A model generated the notes under the pieces. That model saw nothing but the letters and a program-made list of their open reading frames with translations, made no database searches and was not told where the DNA came from. From contig OU452200.1 in the NCBI GenBank assembly GCA_911728435.2, positions 27,915,715 to 27,979,714 of the forward strand: a stretch of 64,000 nucleotides of DNA. Direction: 5' to 3'. Below, piece after piece: positions 40,001 to 52,000 of the stretch. This DNA is from Apoderus coryli (taxonomy: Eukaryota; Arthropoda; Insecta; Coleoptera; Attelabidae). The translations under genes were made by a program, and so were the position numbers. Position 1 is the stretch's first letter, and each line of letters starts with the position of its first letter.

Positions 40001-43000
40001 TACCTTTTTTCTTTATCATCTACTATAATTGTTAGAAGATTACCTCAAGTACACCAGTTTTTTGTTAATTAATATTTTTTTAAGATACGTGATGCTGCAG
40101 CTGGAACGTGCATGGTGTAGAGAATGCTACAGGATATCCTAACGTATATAAATATATTTTTTTGATAGCATATTAATATCATGAGTATAAGATCACAGCA
40201 TAACGGTATATCTTTATGCAGTGATAAGATTATGACACTTCCAGTTACCTATACTGACTAATTAGATAATAACTTCTTTATTTCAAATGAACCACCCTAC
40301 TTGTCATTATACATTCTACGCAAAGTCCTAGGCATATTTTATATATCATGACCTAGACCTAAGTCCCAGCGTTTTTGACATAATCACGTTTTCATGTGAG
40401 AAATGACGTTTGCAGATTCTCAAATAATCATCATATCTTCATATAATGAAGCCTTGACGTATTAATTTAGGTTTTAGCAGATTTTTAATAATATTTCGAT
40501 TACTATTATTACATAATATGATGTTGAAAAAGTCATATTAAACAGGAAACTGAGCAAGCGGTCAAAAGTAATTTTTTTTTAATAAAATTCGCAAATTTTA
40601 TCATTTTAAATTATTTACCATTTAAAATAATGGAATGTTTATACAGGGTGAGCCACGAGGAACTGTACATACTTCTACCGTAAGTAGAGGCACGCTAGGG
40701 GATTACCAAATGACCATTAAAAAATGTCTTCTTGTTTTGCTTATTAATATACAGGGTGAATTATGGATCTTCACCAAAACAATGTTTCGTCATATCTTTT
40801 CAATGATTAAGTCGATTAATTTCATTTTTTTTATAAAAGTGTGTATTGGTGTCTGGCAACTAACTGACATATTCAGAATTGAAAAATCCAGGTCAGTCTT
40901 CGAGAAAATTTGTGGGACTGCTTCATATTCAACACTTCACCCTGTATATGATTTTTCAAAAATCTGATATAATTTTTTCAGAGGGCATAAATAAACAGTT
41001 AGATCTGGCTATTTGAATTTTTTGTTACACTCACCTCACATTTCCAATTAAAGATTCATTTTTGAGTCAAATTGGCAATAATGAAATATCTTACTGTATA
41101 ATAATGTTTAGTTATTAAAAAGAAATCTTCAAAATCACCAGAAACGACACACATTGTGCTCCAGTATGGCAAATACTATAATTTGATTTGATTTACAGGG
41201 CCGGATTTAAAAATCTGGTATATCTGGTTTATCCCAATAATTCACCCTGTATGTAACTTTTTCCACCCGTAATAGACAGAACACAGATAAAAAATGTTTG
41301 TAATAACCTAGTTTTCTTATTTGTTTGAGGAAAGCTCATGTGTCTAATTATTTTAATCGGAATGAAATGAACAAGCCGGGGAAATGTTTATTCATAAAAT
41401 AAATAACAACAACCGAACAATAAAACAGTTTTAACAATGTGGAACAATATGGAACAAAGTAAAAAACAATATAATTAACATTTCGATTAAAAAAGATGTT
41501 CAAAATAAAAACCATCCGCCTCAATACACTTTTCTTGACGGATGTTCAAATGTGTAATGGACTTTCGGATTGTCAGTGGGTCATTTCTGATAATGTTGCA
41601 ACAGTGAATAATTCTGTTAATGAGTTGTTTCCGCGTATTTATATTTTCTTCGTAGACCAACTCTTTTAATAGCCCCCAAATGTAATAATCAACAGGGTTA
41701 TAGTCTGGGGATCCTGGTGCCCATGGAATAGGACCCCCGCGTCCTATCCATCGGTTTCCATAAATGGTATCTAAATGCTGGCGTACATTCCGATTAAAAT
41801 AGTTAGAAACATGAGTTTTCCTCAAACAAATAAGAAAACTAGGTTATTACAAACATTTTTATCTGTTTTCTGACTATTACTGGTGAAAAAAGTTACATAC
41901 AGGGTGAATTATTGGGATGAACCAGGTATGCCAGATTTTTAAATCCGGCCCTGAAAATCAATTCAAATTATGGTATTTACCATACTGGAGCACAGTGTGT
42001 GTCGTTTCTGTTTATTTTGAAGATTTATTTTTAATAACTAAACATGATTATACAGTAAGATATTTCATTATTGTCAATTTGACTCTAAAATTAATCTTTA
42101 ATTGGACATGTGGGGTGAGTGTAACAAAAAATTCAAGTACCCAGGTCTAATTGTCTATTTATGCCCTCTGAAAAAAATAGATCAGATTTTTGAAAAATCA
42201 TATACAGGGTCAAGTGTTGAATATGAAGCAGTCCCACAAACTTTTTCGAAGACGGACCTGGATTTTTTCAATTCTGAATCTGAGAGTTAGTTGCCAGACA
42301 CCAATACACACTTTTATAAAAAATGAAATAAATCGACTTAATCATTGAAAAGATATGACGAAACATTGTTTTGGTGAAGATCCATAATTCACCCTGTATA
42401 ATAATAATCAAAACAAGGAGACATTTTTTAATTGTCATTTGATAATCCCCTAGCTTGTCTCTACTTGTGGTAGAAGTATGTACAGTTTCTCGTGACTCAC
42501 CCTGTATAAAGTTGTTTATGCTGACAATTTTTAGTTTGTGAAATATCGTCAATTTATGATTTTTGCATAAAGATATTGAATGCGTATTTTAAGGGTATGA
42601 CGGCGTTGAAAATCAATTAGGTGCTAAAGCTGTCAGTCAGTATGACGCTAGACCTTACCATTTGAAAATTATTAACAATCATACCGCAGCGCTTTAATCC
42701 TACAAACGAAGATTATTTAAAGTTATTTATATAATGTTTAGCAGTAATTATGGAATATTTCACGATATTTTCCTCAAACTATAACTGCAGTGTTTAATTT
42801 AGTAACAAAAACATTACAATTAGAGCTAAAAAAAGTTACTAACACAGGTATCAGCTTGTGATGGGAATATCTTAAAATTGGGATTCTGAAACATCTGTTA
42901 TATGCGTATTCGTTTTCCATAGAGCAATAAGGTCGGTGATAATCAAAAAGGAATTAAGTTTTTATAATTCATCTTAATCAAAACTGGATGGATTAAGACA

Positions 43001-46000
43001 AAAGTTGAGAAAAAAGGAATGTTTACTTGTTAAAATTTAGAATACCACACATGGCCGATGTTTGGAGAGAGTTAATACCTAAGTGTTTGTAGTAAGTTGT
43101 GGGTGGTCAATAATTCTAATATTTATTGTAGTTTTATGATTCGATTATCTAAATTTTTTGTGGATACCGCGCATTTGTTTTCTATATAGTACAATCGGAA
43201 AAATATATTATTTTTGTTGTTTTACTAATTGGTTTAGACATCGGGATGTAAACACAAAGTTCGCCAAATTAAAAAAATGAGCCATTTTAAGATCGCACAC
43301 ATTTATTTTATTCATAACCAAGAATGTCCTTGTCTCATTTGCGAATTTGGAAATAATAATTTTCTTGAAAGATTTGCATTTTTAAAATTTCAAACAAACC
43401 GGAATAACTCAAAAATTTAGCTTCACAAATAATTTTGTGTACTTCTTTTCTAGGTATTTTGCCTAGCGGTTTCTACAGATCTAGGACACAATTTATCGGA
43501 GCTATGGGAGCAATGGTGCAGGTCATTACAAAAATACATAAAAAATGCCTTAGGGAATAATTTAATTGGGTTAGCGTTACTTTGTAGGCAACCGTTATGC
43601 AAAACCCTACAATGTAAAGCATAAAGGAACGAGGTTTATAAAGAGCAAAATATTCCGGTTGATTCAGATTCTATGGCAGCTCTGGGATGCTGGGAAACTG
43701 TATAAGATAGAAAATATGATTTGTAAATGGAAAATTTTCATGCTTATTATTTTCAATATGTTAAAGGTACCTCAAAACTCAATAACAACAATGTTTCATT
43801 CAACAAATTAAATGAAATTGTGCATATTTGTTTATATGGACATTTTTACATATTTTCGAATACGTACAATCAACCCGTAAATAAATCCCGAAAAATTGTA
43901 TAAAATAAATAGGAGGTGGCATCAAAAAAATTGTTTTTTTTTTGGGGGTTTCCTTTAGGGCTGACCTGATGAATTGTTTCTCGTTTGACTGGAGTGAATC
44001 CTGGAGATAAAAAATAATTGCTGGTTTTAATATAATAAATCATAATACAGAAATTCATACAATTTGCAAAAGTTATCTTCATTTCAATATCTCTTTCAAA
44101 ATTATGCCAATATTTTTAAATACAAATTTTATTAAAACATATACAGTTATTTTTTTAAGTAATCCATATTAGAGAGGAGCGGGATATATTGCAAATCAAA
44201 GACGTCTGCTCCACAAAATACTTTATATATTGTATATATATGTTCAAACCATTGATGTATTAACTAAAGAGATATAACTATTTACTATATAAAATGCCCC
44301 ATACATTAAAAAAAATAGCATATGCTCTATAAGTCTGGGCGACTGTAATACTTTTAGGAGTGGAGGGAATCAGCACATGTTGTCAGCTTGTCTGTTGTTA
44401 TATTTTTAATACAGTTGTTTACTCACATTATATAATTATTTTAAATTTAATGCTTATAAAATATACTTCTGTCACTGAATTAATATATTTCACATTACAC
44501 GTGAGGATTTTAATGATGAAAATATTAAAAAAAGGAACTAAATTATTTATTAAACTTTTTGAAAAGATAAAGATGATCGTTATACGGCATCGTCGTAAAA
44601 TCAGGAGGGGAGATTTGACCAATCAGCGTAAGGAACGTAATATGTTTTGTTTTTTTATAGTAAATGAAGGAACGGTGTTGTCGGCATAAAGGATACATTA
44701 TTTTGTGTGTTGTTTATGTTTGATTTCCGTTATTTATCCAAATTATAAGACTAAAAAGTGTGAATTTGTGTGAATTTATAAGACTATATTAAGTTTTAAA
44801 ATGGTTCGTCAGTGTCAGCTATGTAAAATATTAGATATCAGAAATCCGGACAAAAGTGTTCACAGGTAAGCCATTATTCTGTTTGTAAATATAGAGCAGT
44901 GCCGTCGAGGTTGCATATTTGTTGCAAATTAATGTAAATGAAAATTTACAGAACCTTTCCAAATACAAAGATATGTATGTAATTAATTAATATTAGCATT
45001 ATCTGGCCAAACACTATAATAATTTTTAAATTCTCTTATGTGGATTAGAATACCAATGAATAATTAGGTACATTAATTAATAATTATGTTGCAACTTTAA
45101 CGGTTAGTAAGTAATAATAAAATACCTTCACATACCTACCTCTTCTTGTAAAGAATGAAATAAATAGCTGCTAATTACGAAAAAATTTGGTTTGTTCACA
45201 GTATACTTAAGTATATTATAATTTGTAGGGTTTCCAAATGATGTAAGACGAAAAACTTGGTTCTCTGTCCTTGGATGGAATGATGGTAAAAGGCTTCCTG
45301 AGTTTTCATATATTTGTTCAAATCATTTTGCGCCGAATGATATTATTACAAAATCAAGTGATGTAAAAGCATTGAAACCAGAGGCAGCCTCATTACCATG
45401 TCATAATTTTTTGTTTGTAACAGGTAAGTAATGAGAATTTTTAATTTGTACTATGTGTTTGCTTTCGAGATACCTATAGGCTTTAAAAAATACTATTGTT
45501 TTATTCATATACGTATTGCGAATGATTTGAGTTACAATCAAAAATAGAAATAAGTTTTGAGTATTTTGTGAGGAGAATTCACAGTGACTCTGCGATTAAA
45601 AGAAAATATTATGTGATGAAGAAATAAAGCTTTCAAAAAGCTGGACGGTATATCGTTCAGGAGAATTTTATATGGATAGTGAGTTTCACAGTTTTGAAGC
45701 CCACAAGAAGAATGAGTTTTACAAATTGCATTCGTAATATGGACTGTGGCATACCTTATATCATCGGATGATATGGGTCAAGGATGTGGAAGAAATCACC
45801 TGCATTTTTTCACAAGATGTACCGTACAACAACAATAACAATAAATAACAATAAATCTCCCACATTTTCTATATATTTGCATGATTACCCGCAACAGGTT
45901 AGCGACACAAACAAACAAAAACAATGATTATGGTTTAAGAAGTTACTGGTAAAATATAATAGTTGACAGCAGAAGAACTCGACCATTACTAGGTAAAGGA

Positions 46001-49000
46001 TCAATACCATTTTTACTTTTTAAAAAAAAATCACAGTCTATGTCTTCTAAACATTAATCTGTACAAGCTTTTCGATCATCGAACAGTAATATTTCAAAAT
46101 CATAACAATGTTGGTATGATTACTGATCCATGATCGAAAAATGTTAGCCAGTTTAATGTTTAGAAGACTTTTCTTGAAAATATGTGAAATTTTCTTAAAT
46201 AGAAAAATTGTTCCTGATACTTTACTTAGGAACTAATGTTCGAGTTCTACATAACTGTCAATAAATACAATCGGGGATTGTCGTAAAATGTCCGTCGCTA
46301 TCACGGCACATATTAATTGAAAAATAACGCCCTTGGCGTAATTGTAAAGTATATGTAGTACACATCAAGCTCATTTATTTCTTCTTCTTTTTTTCAGCTC
46401 TGACTCAACAGTTAGTGCAGTGTCTCCAAAAAAAATGAGTAAAGCTGCTTTAAATTATACGTTTTTCTTCTACACATCAACTCAGCTGAACTGACTTGAC
46501 ATAACCACCTGCTTCTCACCTCATTTCTATTTTTGTTGAAAAAGGAACGACAAACGTCAGAATTATACCTAGTTGATCAAGAAGTGTTTCTGGAGTATGT
46601 TGTGGCTTGCTCTAACGTGTCATGTCTTGCTCTGTAGGCTGCGATAAGTATTTCAACCAGTGTGTGCGTTTGTCTTATTACTCTATAGTGTAATTATGTG
46701 TATTTCTTGTCTTTTATATTATACATCTTTTTGTATTTTATTTATACACTTGTATTGTTTAGATTTATTTTTGTTTAATTACCTATGTAAATGTAAAGTA
46801 GTCGTTTATATTTGTGGACTTGCCAATGTATACCCAATACTGGCCAATTATTATTATTATGCCAACACTCAGGCGTGAAGCCTCGCATCGAATTAAGTTA
46901 TTAGCGTCTAGGGCACAGACGGACAGATTTCTTAATCTGGTTAGGTAGTCCTGTTATTGACGATGCGTTTTACCATTTTCAAAATATGAACACTTAGTTT
47001 CTCCATAATAGAGGCGTTCAGTTTATCAACGTTGCTCTGAAGAAGCTGACATGCTCAGCGCAACGTTAGGTAGTATAAATTGATGAAGGATTTATTCAGA
47101 AGCATTGTTTCTATAAGTTTAATTGCATGTGGGAGTTTTCATTCTTGAATATTTTATGTTGTATTTGCAAAAATATCTACTGCTTTAAAAATGAATATTT
47201 ATGAATGTGAAGCAAATTCAATTTTATAAATATGTGTTTATATTATTTTACTATTCACGTCGTGGTGCTTATTTCCATTGTATTTCAATTTCTTTCTGAG
47301 CATAATGCACTTGAATTTGTAAGTGCTTCTTTTACACCTAGTTGTCGGCGAAAGAATCTAAATTGACCTCGAAAAGTTATTGGTAATCTTTAAAATCCAT
47401 ATTAATATGTAAAATTGTAGATAAGGAAAGTACGATAATCACAAACACCAAGGAAAGTTGATTAATTAATTGTATTGTTTAGATTAAGTAGCTGACTACT
47501 AAGACTAAAGTTTTCCTAAACTAAGTAAGTTTTTTGAACACGAAAAAGTAACTGTAGCTTGATACATCGCAAAAGTAACTTGTACATTTGTAGAGTTACT
47601 AGTTACGTATAAAGTAACGTCTACTTCAGGAGTAACTAGTTGTTACCCCTTAAAGTAACTGCAACTTCAAAATAACCGTTACTTAAAGTAACGACTACTT
47701 TAAAAGTAACTCTGACTTTAGCGAGCGACACGTAAAGCTTCACTAAAGTGAAAAGTTAGGATATGTTGCTACAGACAAAGCTCTGAGCTACCTATTCTAT
47801 TTTTTTTCCTAATACTAACTGTATTATTTAATATTTTCTTAATTTTAAATAGGTTACGTAATTATGTGCTGTAATTTAAGTAATAAAAACGTTTGATCTT
47901 AATATTGTTTATTTTATTAATTTGGATTGTAATCCAAAAATATACGTAGGTGCTGCTAAAGACACATAACAACAATTAAAATTTAAGGAATAAGGCTTAA
48001 GAATTCTAACCAATCAGAATGAAGTACGGCATTTGTTTATATGCCTTCATTCTGATTGGTTAGAATTCTTACATTTTATTTTTTCTTATGTGTCTCTACC
48101 ATTAAATTTATCATCGAAATGAAGTCTACAAGAGAAGATGACAAAAAAGTTATATTTTAATTCTCTAGGAGTGAAAATAGGCTTCTGTATATTCAACAAG
48201 AATCTAGATAGATTTTAATTTTATTATGTATTGAGAACACACAATGCGTAGTTTTTAACTTAAATACGTACGTGTAACGTTGAAATATAACAATTTACAC
48301 AAAATTTGGGTCCTCTGAAATACATAACAAAAATGAAATCTATCTAAATTCTTGTTTAGTGTACAGAAGTTATTTTCACTTCTAGAAAGTGAAAATATAA
48401 CTTTTTTTTATATAAAATAAATAAATATAATGTAAAACCATTATATACTGGTATTAATATTTCCATGTAGCATCTTGTCAAAATCAAAACAGCGACGTTG
48501 CCGCAACGGTGGAAGAAACATCCGGAGTGACAAGAAAGTCCGATGTTTTTCCTCGCTTCCTCCCATGTGGTTGTTTGTTATTGTCTGCGCCCAAACAAAC
48601 TATAATTTATGAATGAAATGTGATATCTCTCTCTTAGAGTTAATACATCAATGGTTCAAACCAAGGATCTAAATATAATAGTTACAGTGCCAAACATGTG
48701 CAGTGGCATTAATGAATCTTGTTGGTATTTATAGATTCGAGGATTTAAACATAAACACACCTCACTATTTTGTGGAAAACATTTTTGTTTGTCACTCAAT
48801 AAACTAAAACACAGTATGTTGTGAAATTAAAAGAAAGTTTACATTATTTAAAAATATTATTGTAAGAGAAAGACTAGCATTTTAGTTATATAATACGTAT
48901 TGTTAGTTTTCTTTTTGTTTACCATTTCAATTGGATGATTTTAGAAAATAAACTATTCAAAAATCGAAAATTACATTTCTCTTATTATAAGGTGTTAATT

Positions 49001-52000
49001 CTTTAAAATGCCTATTATGTTTTATTTAAGTGTTGTCAAATGTCAAATTTCCAAGGCTAATAACAAAAAGAGAGACATGCTGGATATGATTCACATAAAA
49101 AAGAATGAACATAGTATCCAGACAGAACAGACATTCAATTCCTAAGTCAGATCTATAATAAGTTACATCATATAAAACTAAATCCACAAAAAAAAATTCT
49201 GAACACCTCTCGTGTTTCTAATAAGTATCAGGTCGAAAGTTTTAATTATTTATTCTTTATCATAAAAAATTTTGCTATTATCCAAAACAGACCAAAAAAA
49301 AAAGAAAGAAAAAAACTTTTAATCATTTTAGCACACAGCAGTTTTGCCGTTTTGAATGTGTATTTTATTTTATATCCTATCAAATTTCTAGTCAGCATGT
49401 AGAACCAGGTTTCGCTCATACTTGCATAAAAAAAAAACTAAGGGAAGAAACGAAAATAATGTAAATGTTTGTGAATTAAAGAAGGTAATGTAATTTTTTG
49501 TAATTGTTTGTGTTGACGTAATGATTGATGTTTAAGTGTTGTGTTACTGATTCTAAAATTATAATTCCAGAAATACTTGAAAAAGACAAGCGAAGTCTTG
49601 TCGAAACGTTGAATAAAAATGGACATGAAACTATTATTAAAAAAATAGTTCCAAAAAATGTTTGTGTATGATTGTGAACCTCAGCCCAAGATAAGAAAAA
49701 TAAAATAAATTTGAAGATCAAGGTTCAAGAATAATAAATAAGAAAAATAAAAGATATTATACACGCAGTATTTCATTATGCTTCTAGTTGTTTATTCAAA
49801 ATAAATATTGGTAATTCAGAGCAAGCCTATAACAAAATACAACAAGCGCGCATAATTTTTCATTGAAATATTTAAAACCTCTATCAAGACCAAATGAGCA
49901 ATCAACTCAACAAGAACACGAAACAATAAATATACAATTTATCGTGCTCGGCTACGTAAAAAGAGCAGCTAGCTAGAAAGCTTCTTGAAACAATTAGCTG
50001 ATCTTATCTGTGTAATAAAAATATCAAGTTGGAAATACATAAAAAACACCAATAAATTCCTGTGGTTGCTTTTTGTTTGAAATTTTACCGCGAAACGTTA
50101 AAAAATGTTTTATGTTGTATTGTTTTTTTTTTAATGAGTCAGTGAAAACGTACTTTGAAGCAATATACAGTTTTAATTGTTACATATATCAACTATAATC
50201 ATAATAAATTATAGAAAAAACATAGAATTTAGCCACACTTTAAGTGTCCTATATTTGTCGTATATTTTAGCACGAACTTCTTTTCGATTAATTCGTTAGA
50301 AGGAGAGATGAATTTCATTGGTCAGCTTCAAGTCCAATATCTTAATGAAATTGATTTTTATTTTTACAGACAAGTACAGTATTTAGTCTACACAAAAACC
50401 ACTAACTCGCAAGGACTTTGAATGAAAATTCAACTAAACTCTACGGTAACCTGAAAATGTTTTAATAGTTAATGCTAGATGAAATACAAAAAACGTAGAG
50501 AAGTGTTAGAACTGCTGTAGTAAACTATTGTTTCCTATTGATTTTTCTTGAACCTCAACTTTTGGCTCATGCAGTTATCCATCCATATGATTATTTTTTT
50601 AGCATCCCTAGTTAGAGATAGGAATTTAATGAAAGCCACATCTTCAGCCCTACGACCTGATATACCCTCGTGGCACAAAATAAAGTGACGCGCACTTTTC
50701 TTTTGCACAGATGCAAACGTCTAATTATAGGTAATTAACCGCGAAATTAAAAATGATTCCTTAACGTCAGGCATTATTGGTGGATAAAAAAGCATAACCT
50801 GATTGTACTTTTTTATGTAAATGACCAATGCAAATATTTTTTTTTTTTTAATAGAAATAAATGGGTGAAGTATCAACTTTGGAGAATAAAAAGTTTCAAC
50901 TTGGTAAACCCAAACTGAGATATAACGTCACTCTAGTTGATCAAAGACATTCAGACACCAAGTTTTTAAATTAATACGAACTTCTGAATATAATTTGCTA
51001 ACACACTATGCTCTGTATAATTTACAAGACATGAATAGTATAAAATCAAAGTGGTTTGTTTAACTATTCGTAAATAACAAATTTTGAGTGATTTTAGTAC
51101 AATATTAATTAAAAATTGTATTCAAAAGATATAAATAAATATAAAAAAAATATATAATTAGTATATTTTTGCAAATTGCTATATTCTTGAGTATTTATTA
51201 TTTTCGGACAGCAGTTCAGGTGACATTTTTTAACACAATGACCTTTTGTTTCCATACAACGTGTGTTTAGATACAGTCTGTGTCTGTAATCTGTTAATAA
51301 AAATGAAAATATACCGTAGGAAATAATAACAAACACCAGCCGCCCACAACATTGATTGTCACTTCGTGGTACGTGACTATTTGTCTATCTATGTTCAAGC
51401 TTTTGTTAAACAAAATTTACCTTAACCTATATAAAATCCCTGAAGGTGGAAAAAATACATAAATGTAGTGCTAGCAGTAAATAGAAAACTTTTCTTACTT
51501 ATGCATTCTATGGTCCCATCGGATTTTATTACAGCAAGTTTCTGGAATCGGCAAGCGCAGGCACCATCTCGGCATTCCGTCATGTAATACACCGTTTCGC
51601 ATTGCTCGTTGAAAAAACAGGATTCGTTGACTTTTGCAGCTGGAAATGCAAAGATAAGCAACTTGTAAGTAAAGTTAAACATTATAGAGTTTAAAAGTTC
51701 ATTTTGAATGTTGTGCGGTTATGATTATGGTTTGATGGGTCTAGATATTTTAAATATAAAATTGGATTTATATTTCACCAGCCACAAAATCTTCATAATT
51801 TTAATATAGGGCGATGATTCAAATTCGAGGTCCACCGTCATGGGGATCTCGCTTAATATAAAAGTTAGACGCTATGTTAAATTTGGCAAACTTACACATT
51901 TCAGGGACCAAAAAAATGCTACCAACTAACTTTAAAACCTTTTTTCGGTTGCGCTCTTAGTTTACTCACCCTGACTGGAGCGTGTTTATCAATAAAATGT

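Noticed and set aside
42268..42552. 94-codon frames at both ends of the 40.6-42.5 kb element
   Set aside because: The plus frame at 40635 and the minus frame here are the same non-coding arm read twice. No transposase motif is present.
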